A stretch of 64,000 nucleotides of DNA from Paraspadella gotoi (GCA_051294375.1 CM119263.1:9478432-9542431), one strand, 5' to 3'. Counted from the first letter of the stretch, positions 43,301-55,154 are shown. The notes: generated by a model not told the origin, from the sequence alone. Program-made: numbers and translations.

Positions 43301-44274
43301 AGAAATGAAAATTTGGTCAGATTGCCAAAGTAATGTAAAGGAAAAATTAACATTGAAGCCGAAACATGTTCATTTTTCATGCTAAATAAATTCGTTGTTC
43401 AAAATAAAAACAAACTATTCTCCTTTATTGCTACCAACGCAACGGAACGAAAGAAACAAAACAATGTCTATAATATCGATTTATAATATAATAAAGTAAA
43501 AAATGTCTTTCTGTCAGTGGGTCAGTTACAAGTCCGTTCGTCAGTTCATCCATCGGTCCCCCTTCATTCACTGATTAAGTAGCCCAATTATAATGTGCAT
43601 ATCCGACATCTTTTTCTTCAAACTTTTCCTATTTTTTGGTGCTTACCCCCCCCCCCCTCCACCCGATTCCCGCTCTTCCAATTCGGTTTAAAAAAAGAAT
43701 GCACTCTGTGCAGTGAAAAAAAAACCCTAAAGGAATCGACTTGTGTGTGGGTTTGTGTGAGCAAGAGCAAAATCTGTCTGAAATGTTTGAAATGAAGACA
43801 AATGAGAAAATGTGACACGATTCCGTCCCAAGGCTTTTCTTATGAGGTGGCAACCTGGAGAGAAACGTTCGCCAATGGCCAACTTGACTCTTGGCATTTG
43901 CCAAGTTTTCGAGGATCAAACCGATTATATCGAATTTCGATTTCGAATTCTCACAATTTTTTTCCCTTGATTTTTTTTCCTCTCATTTCCCCCCCCCCTT
44001 TCTCCCCTCGTCATAACTTAATTCGCAATTTATTGATGGGGTTTGCTGCAGCGGCAGCGGCAGCGGCAGCGGAGGAGCCGCGTCGGCGGATTCGGCGGAA
44101 CGGAGGGAAGGGAGATATGGCGAAATATTAAAGGTTCGCCCAAGGCGAATCGGAATCTCGCAATTCGGAGGCATCGCCCCAAAAAATATTCCATTTCGAT
44201 AAATTCAATTTTCAGCTTTTTCATTTATTTTCTATTTACTTTTCATTTTATGCTGTCTCTGAAATTCCTATTTA

Positions 44275-44336
<62 letters not shown>

Positions 44337-46597
44337 CCGACAAAAGAAAGCGATACTCGTTTTCGACTTTTGACAGGCAGAGATTTTTTCGCGAAAATAA
44401 ATTTAAAAAGGTTGCCATGGAAACTTACTCGCCAAACACGGCGCTATGCCAAGGCTCGAAGAGAGATGGTTTTCATGCTGTATGATTTTCTTGTTTTCAG
44501 GTTTTCCCTCTATCTTGATTACGTCCTTCAACGTCGCCATCGCTGTGAAGATTCAAAAGAAACGAATAATGATGAAGCGGCAAAGACAGCAATTGGAACG
44601 ACAACAACAGCAATCTGAGCAGCAGCAACAACAGCAATCTGAGCAGCCACAACAACAGCAAGATCATTCGCATCAAGATCACTCGTTACAAGATCAAGCC
44701 CAAAATCAGTCGCTAGAACAAGATCTAGTCCAAGTGCAACCTCAAATCCCCGAGGAGGATCAAGCTCAAGAGAAAGATCAGTCCCAGCAAGAAGATCAAG
44801 TAAAACGGGAAGAAATTGAAGAGCCAGCCCAAGTACAAGGCCAAGATCAAGCTCAACAAGAACCGGAGACCAATGGATCCCCTAATGGACCCCCTAATGG
44901 ACCCCAGAAAAACGGAGGCAAGAAAAGGGAACAGAAATGTGAACAGAGGAAAATGGAAAGAATAAAATACAATGAGAAAAAAAAACAAAACTTGTAAAAA
45001 AAAAAGTCAAAATTTCAAAAAACTAAACAATGTCTCAAGGAAAAAGGGGAAAGAGTATGAGTAAAATATCCAAAAGGACTAATGACGCTCTTTAAAATTG
45101 CACAAAGTAGGAATTTTTCTTCCTTTTTTCTCTTTTCTTTTTCTACTCTAGTTCCAAATAGCAGGATATAAACTATTTCAAATATTTTTTTCACCGTAAT
45201 ATTTACGGGGATACAGGGATTAAAAGTTAATTTATGGAGTCGCGTCAAGCCGCAACTACAAATGGTAAATGGGAGAAAATGAGAATTGAAATGAAGAATT
45301 ATTAAAAAAATATATAAGTTTTAATATAACTCTCGCGGTTTCATTTTTCATTAAACTGTTAACACTCGTTTATAATTTCATTAAAATTTTTCATACTAGC
45401 ACGACAAAAAATAAAAAAACAAAAGACGGCGAGCGAATCGAACCGTGACGCTCGAGACCAAAAAGTGATCAACATGTTGCTGCTCACATCCGGTATTTTC
45501 TTCTTCCTCTGCGTCCCAAACTGCATCCTCCACATCATCTTCGTCAGGTGAGCCTTGGGGTTCGAGGGGGTTTGAGGGACTCGCGTGTGATCTTTTTCAC
45601 AAACGGTTTTTTCTAGATGAGCGGCTTTTAATAAATTACTTTTTTTCTTTTCCTAGCGGCGTCACTGCAAACTCAACTCTTTTCAAAGCGCGGATCATCG
45701 CTTTTCTCATCTCGAAGTTCAACAACTCCGTCAACTTCTTTGCCTACGTTCTTTCCTCTGCCGACTTCCGTCAAGAGTTCGTCAAGCTCGTGACAAAGGC
45801 GTGTCCCGGACGTAAGTGAAACCGCCACGTGAGCGACGCCTTCGCGGATTTATTGCGCATGCGCGGAACCAAGTAGGCATGATGGGGGAAGGGGATTTCG
45901 TTACCGGGTGGGATAAAAAGAGAGCTAATGCATGCCTGCTTAATATTCTTTACTATTTATATTTAAATAATAGCAGAATGTTTATATATATTAATTGTGC
46001 TGAGGTAGTCAGTTGGTTTACAAGTTTAATCCTATATCTTAAACGCATGCGGCGATATTGAACAAAATAGAGTAGAAAATAGACAATTGAAATAACATTT
46101 ATGCGAGCATTGATTTTATTCTTTTCTCATAGCTAAAAATATATGAGTATTAGTTGTAAAACTGAAAATAAATATTCTTACCGAAAAATCCCCTTTCTTT
46201 TCTCCTCCTTTCCGCCTATACCACCACCCCAACTCTTTGTTCCCCCATGATTTTCACGTGATCTTTGGGTGACTCAGTCTCACGACTTGGACGACGACGG
46301 CAGAGTCACTCGGAAGTAACAACCGTCGCCGTTACCCGTCGCGACGAGATTACGAGTAAGGGTGGGCTGAAAAAAATTTAATATTAAATATTAATATTAT
46401 CATTCTTGGCTTTAATTACTCTCAAGGTTTCTCTTCTTTCTTGGCGTTAAGCTAGAAGTAAATGTCAGACTAACTTTCGTTTCTAATTTCAGTTTTCCAT
46501 TCTTCTCACCTGATAAATTCCTATGCAAGTGACTTCTTTCCTAGCCGAATTTATGAGCCATTTGTTTTTATTCCTTTCAGTGGATACGATGAAGTGA
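37350..46597 (+). CDS. GPCR-1: rhodopsin-class (neuropeptide/FMRFamide-receptor-like) receptor
   Basis: Ten predicted exons (31, 93, 176, 176, 179, 438, 148, 155, 78 and 17 bp) join in phase to 497 codons including the stop. The extracellular N terminus carries NLT, NTT, NCT and two NVT glycosylation sites. TM1-TM2 are in one exon. TM3 ends in E-R-F instead of D-R-Y. ECL2 has a Cys (GTHCMV). TM5 is followed by a Gln/Glu-rich third intracellular loop of about 130 residues. TM6 has FLCVPNC in place of CWxP, and TM7 has NNSVNFFAY in place of NPxxY, followed by FRQEF. The N-S-V-N-F and FRxEF signature resembles invertebrate FMRFamide/neuropeptide receptors (family knowledge). The ligand is unknown. 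The splice into the last two small exons is the least certain part. Confidence 0.87.
38170..38262 (+). CDS. GPCR-1 exon 2: glycosylated N terminus
   Basis: 93 bp, phase 1 to 1, encoding MTPSPFELQDLLDSNTTGNC then TANVTGNVTR, with four N-x-S/T sites. The acceptor is TTTTTAG and the donor GTAAGA. Confidence 0.75.
39984..40284. other. Assembly gap (301 N)
   Basis: Run of N inside GPCR-1 intron 2. Ten-base N runs also occur at 13543-13552 and 34065-34074. Confidence 0.99.
40883..41182 (+). repeat. Dispersed repeat R1, longest copy
   Basis: Flanked at both ends by tatattggttgtaccaa (40883 and 41161), with the R1 core at 40985-41160 between them. It lies directly upstream of GPCR-1 exon 3. Confidence 0.82.
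41249..41424 (+). CDS. GPCR-1 exon 3: TM1-TM2
   Basis: 176 bp, phase 1 to 0. A run of glycines is followed by TM1 WYHVLFLIAVTIGYVFNPLC and TM2 LTISVYLSVLAVVDFLVQ. The acceptor is ACCTCCAG and the donor GTAAAT. Confidence 0.93.
42082..42257 (+). CDS. GPCR-1 exon 4: TM3
   Basis: 176 bp, phase 0 to 2, encoding NHSFATCQIQMITVNGLLAS and NWILSAVSFERFYSVYYPIK. The acceptor is TGTCCAG and the donor GTGAGG. It has the same length and phase as the TM3 exon of GPCR-2. Confidence 0.94.
42507..42685 (+). CDS. GPCR-1 exon 5: TM4 and ECL2
   Basis: 179 bp, phase 2 to 1, encoding TM4 AVIGCLVVVAVSFFLRLSNL and the loop VIGTHCMVSSATYFSRSIQP. The acceptor is TTCTCAG and the donor GTGAGG. In GPCR-2 the same region is split into two exons. 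Confidence 0.92.
43070..43416. mobile_element. MITE-like element with about 69-bp terminal inverted repeats
   Basis: Left end 43070-43138 (agtttgtttttattttgaac ... ggcttcaatgtaa) is the near-perfect reverse complement of right end 43347-43416. The total is about 347 bp with no coding capacity, inside GPCR-1 intron 5. Confidence 0.8.
44278..44334 (+). repeat. (CT)n tract in GPCR-1 intron 5
   Basis: 57 bp of CT about 165 bases upstream of the TM5 exon, on the transcript strand. Confidence 0.95.
44501..44938 (+). CDS. GPCR-1 exon 6: TM5 and Gln-rich third loop
   Basis: 438 bp, phase 1 to 1. TM5 (GFPSILITSFNVAIAVKI) is followed by repeated Q, QD and QE stretches such as QQQQSEQQQQQQSEQPQQQQ. 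The acceptor is TTTTCAG. The donor T|GTGAAC is inferred: it is the only GT in the right phase before the in-frame stop at 44995-44997. Confidence 0.78.
45400..45547 (+). CDS. GPCR-1 exon 7: TM6
   Basis: 148 bp, phase 1 to 2. Basic loop residues are followed by TM6 LLLTSGIFFFLCVPNCILHI. The acceptor is CATACTAG and the donor GTGAGC. Confidence 0.85.
45657..45811 (+). CDS. GPCR-1 exon 8: TM7
   Basis: 155 bp, phase 2 to 1, encoding FLISKFNNSVNFFAYVLSSA then DFRQEFVKLVTKACPG. The acceptor is TCCTAG and the donor GTAAGT. If unspliced, translation would stop two codons later at TGA, so a short C terminus is possible. Confidence 0.92.
46278..46355 (+). CDS. GPCR-1 exon 9: C-terminal tail (tentative)
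   Basis: 78 bp in phase after exon 8, Arg/Ser-rich (LSRLGRRRQSHSEVTTVAVT). The acceptor is GACTCAG and the donor GTAAGG. It rests on splice signals and phase only. Confidence 0.45.
46581..46597 (+). CDS. GPCR-1 exon 10: last codons (tentative)
   Basis: Good acceptor TCCTTTCAG. The phase carried from exon 9 gives four more codons and a TGA. A different frame stays open for about 21 codons, so the true end is uncertain. Confidence 0.35.
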
Positions 46598-46927
46598 GCA
46601 GAGACTTCAAGAGGACGAGTGGAGAACGTCGTCAACGTGGAATAGTGTAGTCTTTTGTTTTTAAATGACTCCATAGTCTTCCATATCGTTTTGTATGTTT
46701 TTGTATCTTATTTTAATTTTTTTTTAATATTTGCCATTTTGAATTTTAATGTTGTTTGTTCGTCTTTTTGCTTGACGAACTCGTTTATTTCTCCAAGCAT
46801 ATAGCTTAATATATTGCCCCGTTGATTTTTATGTAAATTTCGTCTTTAAATATTTGATCAATTAAATTTCAAAGGTGGTGTGTTGTAGAATGTAGATTTA
46901 AATTTAAGCCATTTTTTATCGTAAATG

Positions 46928-46933
46928 AATAAA
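46928..46933 (+). promoter_or_regulatory. Poly(A) signal for GPCR-1
   Basis: AATAAA about 330 bases after the proposed stop codon, in AT-rich sequence. It is the first clear candidate downstream of the gene. Confidence 0.4.
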
Positions 46934-49421
46934 ATTGTAATTTGTTTAAAAAATTTGCCATTTGAAGCATTTTATTACTTGTCCATAAAAGTTACAATCA
47001 TTGATACAATTGCTCTCTCTAAAAATCGCTGACGCTTGTTGTCAAATATTACCCTGAATCGTTACTTTAAATTAAATATAAAAATTTAATTAATTCAATG
47101 ATTAAATGATGACTACATATCTTCACTTTCTCTTGGTAGAAAAAGCATTAGAATAACTACAAAACGAAAGATCGGCTGAAAATGGGGATATTTAGTTGCA
47201 ATATGCAATCTGTCATGTCGGTCAAATCGTGGCTGTCATATTACATATTCAAACGGCTTCGTACTAGGACTAAGCTCTGACAAAAAAAGTCAGAGGTTTT
47301 TTTTAATATATTCTTTGACCGGCCAATGTAGAATGATGGCAATATTGCTATTTTTAAGTTTCAAAAAAATCCGACCATAAATATAGAAAATATTAACCAA
47401 AATCTTCGGAAAATCCACCCCTTCTTTGGAAGATTTTCGCCATATAGATTTTTTCAGAATCTGACTCCCGGTTGAAAACTTTTAGAATTCCGATCGTTAG
47501 CTCCTCTTTTACTTTTACTTTAAATAAAAATTTCAAACCAAAATGGACTAATTCACTTTAACATGATCGTATCATATTCAAATAACCAAATGAAATGTAA
47601 AGAAAAATTTTGAGAGCCCTTCAGACATATTGCTATCAGATTCCTGAATTCGAAGTTTATTGTAAAATGACAACATACCTTAAATGCGTTGACATTGTTA
47701 TTGAAGTTGAGAAATCCCTTTATTTTATATATATAAAATTGCGTCAAAAATATTTTCCCGGAGCGGACCAGTCCATTTGAATCGAATGGTTCGATGTCAA
47801 AATGATGGTTATTTGTCAAGAGAAAAAATGCGAGCCCTTCAGATGCAACAGGATCGGAATCGAGTGTTTTTACATCTATTTTTTACCTGAATTTTTCCCA
47901 GGGGCGTTGACATTATTTGGTAGCAGATGTTTTGAGACAGAAAAACGCCAGTTGGAAGGAAAGTCTTCCTCGATTTCTAAGAACGACGTAGACTCCTATT
48001 CGTACAGATTTAAAAGCATATAACAAAGGTTCGTAAGCAGATTCTCAGTTAACTCTCGTTGAAATTCTGTAGACAATAGGACTTTTTGCAACAAAATCAA
48101 AAATCTTCGAATCGAAAATGTTCTTATAAATTTAAATTGAACAGTTTTTTAGATCCGAGTAACATAAATTCTTCTCCACAATGAGTTTCATTAAGCCAAT
48201 AGTAATGTAGTAAGCCTGTACCTAGAAACGTATTTTTGTTTTTTCAGATTGCAGCGACCAAAAGAAATACGGAAATTATGTAAAACAAAATTAAACAAGA
48301 GTAATTTTTTTTATAAATCGATACAATTTTCAGAATTATATAATTATAGAATTATATTGGTTGTACCAATTTCATAAGGGTGTTAGAACGATTGAGCCCG
48401 TTCCATAGTAAGGGGCAAGGTAGCTTATTTAATGTATGGATATTTGTAATTTTGGCTTGAGCTGTTTTGGAAAAGTATATTAATATGTGTAACTATGTAC
48501 AACAGTAAGATGCCCCATACCGATGGGCATCACAGGCAATCCGGTTATTGCCATAATAACTTATAACTTGCCGAGTAGGAGGGCCATTACCGGCCTTCTT
48601 TGTTATGGCCTTTCAAAACTGTTTAGTGATCGAACTAGACTGTTGCAGAAAAAAAATAAAAATTAAAGAGGGTGATCTGGATTAAATATGCCGCGTCCGA
48701 CAGATACACATCTTACCCTTGTGCCGTCGAAATTAAGTCTTGATTGGTGCTGCATATAAAAATGATCGACATAATGATAATGATTGGTCCGCATTGTCAC
48801 TGCAACATAGCTCAATACTCACACAAATGCTCCCCGGAGAATATTCATGCTTATCTAACTTTTTACTTATTTTGGCCATTTTAGTTTTCTGCCATCGTAA
48901 TTTTATTTCCATCGGCCTCGCGTAGAATTTCCAACCGGGGACCGAGACCACATGTGGACACTTTTTTTGTGTGTGTTATTAACGCCCTTGTTGCTTCCGC
49001 GCAAAAGGCACGCGTCTCGTGGCGTCTGCGCCGATGCCAAAGGTCGTCGTCGTCGTCGTCGTCGTCGTCCTCTTGATTTGTCGACGCGACGTCAAGACGC
49101 GAAAAATCTTTTTGCGGTAGAAGCAAAGTAACGCTTTTTTTTTCCACTTCCACTGATATTGATTTCCATCGATTGCCATCGATTGCCATCGATTGCCAGC
49201 TAGTGCCAGAGATTAACACCGGTTTCCGTCGAAAAATCTTTTATCATCTCAAACGTTCCCGATTTTTTTGCTCCCTCTCTTCTCCAACGTCTGTAAGTAC
49301 TAAGTTGAAATACTGTACACATGTTGAAATATGTTAAAATAGTGTACATATTAACGATTAACTTTATTGCATTATTAGTAATTAAACGTTCTATATTTTT
49401 TTATTCAGTATATGTCAAATA
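46934..49421. other. Intergenic region between GPCR-1 and GPCR-2
   Basis: AT-rich. It holds a dispersed-repeat fragment near 48.35-48.47 kb and a (GTC)n run at 49038-49069. I see no gene. Confidence 0.5.
48353..48466 (+). repeat. Dispersed repeat R1, deleted copy
   Basis: Begins tatattggttgtaccaattt and ends aggggcaaggtagcttattt followed by aatgtatggatat. Most of the core is missing. Confidence 0.7.
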
Positions 49422-49461
49422 ATGAATTCGACGGAGTGCAACCTTACCATTCCTGCGGCCG
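49422..49461 (+). CDS. GPCR-2 exon 1 (start codon)
   Basis: 40 bp, encoding MNSTECNLTIPAA with two glycosylation sites, phase 1 end, donor GTAAGA. An acceptor-like TATTCAG sits 13 bases before the ATG, as in GPCR-1. Confidence 0.65.
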
Positions 49462-50640
49462 GTAAGAAGTTTTTTTTCGGGAATGTAATGATGATCAATG
49501 ATAACCCTATGATAAATTATTAACTAGAAACTTCTCAAAAATGAAATAAAGATTGATTTTACAATGCTTACAAAGTGGTGCATTAATTACATGCCGTACA
49601 TTTGATCATGTTTTTGCGACCTCAAAAAATTGGTCAAACTCGCTCCTTGCTTTTTATCTGTACATTAGAAGAGAGGCTTTTATTGATAAGATTAGTTTCT
49701 TATCTCTTCTCGACTTCGCTTGACTGATTTTTTCTGCATTAATTTGATGAAGGGGGAAAAGCCTCCGCTATGTTAGCGAAAATATTTTGGAAGGAGATAT
49801 AAACCGAATGAATGAAAATTAAATTATTTAATATTACATATTTTAGTATGTATACTAAAATATACTAAATTATTAAATATACTAAATTATAGCTAGATCA
49901 AGTTAATTGGAAAAATAGCATTTAAAGAAAAACTCAGATAAAAATAGGCAACCCCTTTGTTACTACTGGGTTCCGCGTACAAACGTTGCATTTCGGACAA
50001 AAAACGACTCTTTCCACTATTGTTCAGTTGTTACTTACAATGATGATTAACTTTGTACCACAACACAAAATTAGGCCGAACGAAGGATTGGTTAGAAACA
50101 TCTCCACCCGTTTCTAATGATAAAATAGTACCATTTTGGCAACTTTTAGCCAAAAAAATTATGTCCATTTTTGTCCATTTTTACTTACGACTTCTGATTT
50201 GAATGCCCAAGAAAGTTGAGAAATTTTTTTTACTTTGGAAATCCGTTCTTTCTTATCTTCTTTACCTCTGGGTAAATTTATTAGTATCATTGTATGTTAA
50301 TTTTTAAGCAAAAGATTAAGTTTTAGTCTTAGTCTTTTATCATAATTTGTTAAACAAAAATAAATCAAATTGGTTGAAATTAACAGAAAATATAGCCTAT
50401 TGAATAAGCTTTTAACACCTATAAAATTATCAAAAACTTTTTTGGTTTAGCCACAAATAATTTTTAAAGACGTCTTTTAATTTGTGACTTTTTGTGACTT
50501 GCATTTATTTTTGATAAAGATAATATTTTCAACTCATTTATTAGTTTTAAAAGATGAGGTACATACTGACCTTGATTAATTAAAAAAAACCGCATCCTTT
50601 TAACCCAATGGAAAGCGTCAGGACTCTTTTTTTTCTCAGA

Positions 50641-50683
50641 ATCGACAGATTTTGCGGAAAATTTTTCCGCAAAATCTGTCGAT
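50641..50683. repeat. Perfect 21-bp palindrome, 1-nt spacer
   Basis: atcgacagattttgcggaaa... at 50641-50661 pairs exactly with 50663-50683. It lies in GPCR-2 intron 1. Confidence 0.9.
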
Positions 50684-51947
50684 TTACTAAATTTGCTAGG
50701 CAACCAAAATTGAAAGAAAAATCATGCGCTACCGTTCATTTTCTTTCTTATAATGAATCAAAGAATTTTCATTGATTTGATTCAATCTAAATGAAGAAAA
50801 TAAGTGATAAGAAAGAGGAAAGGGAGAACAAGAAGAGGAGTAGGGGAAGATGAGAGAGAATGAGGTGAAAAAAGGAAAAAGAGAAGGCAAAGGGGATAAA
50901 AGTAGAGAGATAAAGATAAGGCGGGAAAGGAGGGGGGAAATTTAAAGAAAAAGAAGGGGAAAGAAAGGGAAGGAGAGAATAAGAGAAAAAAAGATAAGGG
51001 AAATGGAGGAGAACAGGGAAAAGTAGGGGGTAAAAAAATGGAAAGTGAGGTCGTGATATGAAAGGGAGGAAAGATGGTTAGAAAAAATGAAAAGCTGTGA
51101 AGAAGAAAGGTAACGAGAAAGAATAACAGAGAGGATATGAGAAGGAAAAAATGGTAACAGATATTGTGGTGTCTTTTCTGAATAGTTTGCTCTAAATAAA
51201 AGATACAAAAATTATTATAGGGAATTCGATCTTTAAAAGTTTTATGTACCATGAAAATTCATACATACTTTTTTTAAACTAAGGAAGTTAATGAGATTAG
51301 ATTGATAAGCATCGAAGAAATCTTGTCTTACCGTATTTTAACTCATAGAATTTTATCTGGGACGTACTATGTCATCAGAGAAAGATAACTATAGCCTACC
51401 GTTTTTTTAAATGAAGAAAGATTCATACTAGTCAATGAGATCATCAGAGATGAACGTAAATTAAGTTCAGATTCCATTGTCTAAAAGAGTCTGATTGTAG
51501 GCGGAACGCACTTGATAGTACCAGAATTTTAACAAGAAAATGTATATAAATGAAAAGAATCTGGAAAAGTGCCAATTAAATGACAAAGTGAGACGTAAAC
51601 TTCCTAATTAATTTGTCAGTCATGGATTCGTTTACTGAACTGAAAATTTCAGATTCTCGTGCAAAATATGGTCACAGCTGAAAATTTGATTCCATCCACG
51701 CAAAGTGTTGCTTTCTTTGTTTCGATTTTTTTCTCTCTTTTAATATTCAAGGCAAAGCGCGACGAGAGAAGAAGAAAATGAGAATAAATGGCGAAATACC
51801 AAAAAAATGAGTCGCATGTAAAATACGAGAATATTTTTTTTTTTTTTGTTTTTGGTTCTTTTTTTTTACATTTTTCGCAGTATTTCCTTTTCCTGGATTT
51901 ATATTTGTCATCCAACTGTTTGACTTTCCCACGAGACAAAATTTTAA

Positions 51948-51994
51948 ATTTATTAAATGAATGGATAATTTTTATATTGGTTGTACCAATTTCA
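51948..51994 (+). repeat. Dispersed repeat R1, 3' fragment
   Basis: Only the terminal part, tattaaatgaatggataatt through ttggttgtaccaatttca. Confidence 0.75.
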
Positions 51995-52243
51995 ATTTTC
52001 ATAGGAAGATTTTTCCATTAGGTCTGATTATGGAGAAAACCTTGATTTTTTTCAATTGCACAAATTTTCACCATCAATCCAATTTGGATCAATGTATTTT
52101 CCCAGCTTAATCTCCCTAAAATCTCCGAAGAAAGAAGTACATTCATGTTCCCCGGAGAGGAAAATTCCAGAAAAAAAAGTTGAGAGAATTTAGGAAACTT
52201 AGTTCACAATCGACTCTCCCTCCCCACGTCCTTTTCACCAAAG

Positions 52244-52407
52244 AGACGTTCGAGGATTCACTCTACGACTTTCTATACGTGAGCTTCGTCTCACTGGGAT
52301 TCGTCACCAACGCCCTCTGCTTTCACGTGATGCAGCGGGATCCGATCAAGACCCTCACCATCTCGGTCTACCTCACCTTTCTCGCCTGCTGCGATTTTCT
52401 CGTTCAG
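52244..52407 (+). CDS. GPCR-2 exon 2: TM1-TM2
   Basis: 164 bp, phase 1 to 0, encoding ETFEDSLYDFLYVSFVSLGF and TISVYLTFLACCDFLVQ. An AAG acceptor after a long pyrimidine tract fits phase. The donor is GTTGGG. Confidence 0.85.
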
Positions 52408-52970
52408 GTTGGGCAGGGGATGAAAACGAATGCCGGGGAGTGCAGAATTTGCGAAGAGTGAGAGAGACAGATACAGAGACAGAGAGGGGCGAGGAAATTG
52501 ATAAAAGTGAAGGGGAATTGCAGGATGGCGGTGATTAAAAAAAGGGAGAGTAGAAAAATTGACTTTTTTAATTTGCAGCCATGAAACCCGAGGCGACTCC
52601 CGAGTAAAGTTTTTTTTATTCTAATTTTAGAAATTCGATTTCTATCGGAAAACTAATTTAAAAATTTTGAACATCATCGCTAAAAAACATTAGTTAAATC
52701 TGTGAAAGATGTTTCACCTCGTTTCGGAACGTTTAGCCAATTTTCCCTCTCCTAATGTGAGATTAGGGAGTTTTAACTTGTAAACTCATTCGATATTGTT
52801 TCTTCCGGAGAAACACCGTTTTTACGGGTTTCCGAGGTCTATTTTTTATGTAGAAAGAAAAGAAAAAGGAGAGGGAAAGAAAAAGAAAGGCATGCCTTCC
52901 ACACAGGGACTATCTGAACAATCTAACTCGTCCCAACTCGCCCTTCATCCTTCCTCCTTCCTCCTTCCAG

Positions 52971-53146
52971 GCGTTGGAGCTCTACAACTGGATGTGCTTG
53001 CGCTTCCTCGTGACGGTGCACCACTCGTTCGCCACCTGCCTGCTGCAGATGATGTCCATCAACGGCCTCCTCGCCGCCTCCAATTGGCTCCTCGTCGCCG
53101 TCTCCCTCGATCGCTTTCTCTGCATCACGAGGCCCTTCTACTCCAG
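52971..53146 (+). CDS. GPCR-2 exon 3: TM3
   Basis: 176 bp, phase 0 to 2, encoding HHSFATCLLQMMSINGLLAA and NWLLVAVSLDRFLCITRPFY. The acceptor is CCTTCCAG and the donor GTGCGC. Confidence 0.94.
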
Positions 53147-53856
53147 GTGCGCCTCCATAGTCTCGTGGAGCATTGTCAATGTTGTTGGTAAAGTGGTTGT
53201 TATTGATGCCGATGATGATGATGATTATCATGACGATAATTATGATGATCATAATGATAACGGTGACGATGACGATTGTGGTTAAGATGAAGACGATGAC
53301 ATTATTATTACTATTATGATGATGATGATGATATGAAGCCAACTAATGCAATACTTTTAAACCGAAATTTAAGCCAAGAACCGATGTTTATTTCACATTC
53401 CAACCAGTCTTTGCACTTAAGCATCAACTTTTAAAGTTAAAAGCGTTCCGGGCGAGAAGACGTAAAACCCGTTTTGTTATTCTCACGCGACAAAAGGGAA
53501 CAACCGCTCGATATACGTGACAAAAACGAGCTGACTTTTAACCAACCGCTGTTTAAAAAAAAAAAGAAAATAAAAAACAAGGCTATTAATCGCGACATAT
53601 GTTATTTCATGTTACATTTCCGATTTGTAAACTGTAGTACCTAAGATAATTACATGACGTACATAGTGAAGAGTGAATAACTTACGTGAAAATTGACGTA
53701 ATTTGCTTGCAATGAACAGCGACATTTTAAAACCAACGAGCCATTGATTAAATCCTCTGCTTAAAAAGCTTTAAAAAATCGCATCCTGCGCTAATTTAAA
53801 CCCATTAATAGAATTTAAAATTTTATAAACAATTTCATCTTTAATTTTCTTTAAAG

Positions 53857-53950
53857 GCTGCTTTGCACAAAATCCTTTGCGCTCATCGTCAGCGTCGTCG
53901 TCGTCGTCGTTTCTTTCGCATGCAGAGTCACCTTCTTTTGGGCGTTAAAG
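53857..53950 (+). CDS. GPCR-2 exon 4: TM4
   Basis: 94 bp, phase 2 to 0, encoding LLCTKSFALIVSVVVVVVSF then ACRVTFFWALK. The acceptor is TTTAAAG and the donor GTGCGA. Confidence 0.88.
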
Positions 53951-54766
53951 GTGCGACTTTTTTTAACATTTACTAAAATATAAAAATAAAATAAAAATAA
54001 AACATATCTGGGGGACTGGAGAGCTAGATCAGAGTGCAATCTATCTGTCTGTCCTGGTAAGTGCATAAAAGAAACATGGGTAGAGCACAGTGTATAATGA
54101 GGTGAATACAAAGTCAACGCGTCGTAATCCTGACATCCTGTAAGTGATGTTGAAGAGTGGCTCAGGGAAAATAGCGTAGAAAATGCTCCGTCCAACGATG
54201 CTGGGAAGAAAGGTGAATAAACCTTTGGCTCGGCCCAAACGAATAGAGGAGGAAAAAGGGAGATCTCCTTATCTGTTCGAGGCGGATAACGACTAAGCTT
54301 GGCTAATGGCGCCGTCCTCGAGCATATAATTTTCTTAACGGTGATGACAATTAAATCTTTATTTAAAAATAATTTTCAAGTTTTTAAATTTTTGTTCCCA
54401 TTTTTTTTTTTACATCTGCGGACGAAGACTTTAACGTGTTTGTTTTCTGAGGCGCGTAACGTCAATTTTATTTATTTTTTTTTTATGGCTGTGGAATTTG
54501 TTTCGATCGCTAGTTCAGGCAAAAAAAAGTACGTTGATCTATTTGAGCATTTGAGGACAATTACTTTCTAAAAGTAATGATTTCGTCAGACAGCTCGGCG
54601 CGGTATGTATGTATGCCTTCTGGGGAAAAAATGATTTTCTGACTTTTTATCTTTTAATGCAAAATGCAAATTTATATTTCTATTACTATTAGTATTTTTG
54701 ATAAAAAAATATTTTAAATGAAAAATTAATTATAACATTATATAATTAAAAATCTATTTTCGTGAG

Positions 54767-54851
54767 GTCTGCAACCCGAACATTTGTATGGGGAGGGACA
54801 ACGTTTTCGGATCCATCGTTCAACCTTTGCTGGAATCGTTGGAGATCACGG
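54767..54851 (+). CDS. GPCR-2 exon 5: ECL2
   Basis: 85 bp, phase 0 to 1, encoding VCNPNICMGRDNVFGSIVQP then LLESLEIT. The acceptor is CGTGAG. The donor GTGAGAAAG leads into a (GA)n tract within 25 bases. Confidence 0.82.
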
Positions 54852-54868
54852 GTGAGAAAGACCGTGAA

Positions 54869-54869
<1 letters not shown>

Positions 54870-54963
<94 letters not shown>
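54870..54963 (+). repeat. (GA)n tract after GPCR-2 exon 5
   Basis: Starts about 20 bases after the donor. The inverted counterpart is the (CT)n at 62684-62743. Further matched pairs are 55122-55171 with 61238-61310 and 55308-55349 with 61054-61097. Confidence 0.92.
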
Positions 54964-54967
<4 letters not shown>

Positions 54968-55123
54968 GAGTGAGAATGAATTAATTAATTATATTAAACG
55001 GATACGGCCTTGACCTTTTAGTCAAGACAAAAAAAAAAGATAAATAAAAAAAAAAAAAAACCAAGGAGAGATGTAGACAATTCAACAACAGCTGTCAATT
55101 CTACATTAACTATTGAATAGAGA

Positions 55124-55154
<31 letters not shown>

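Larger units (their letters stand above)
49462..52243. other. GPCR-2 intron 1
   Basis: AT-rich. Contains a 21-bp palindrome (50641-50683), a purine-rich stretch (50.8-51.15 kb) and a dispersed-repeat fragment (51948-51994). No coding sequence recognised. Confidence 0.5.
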
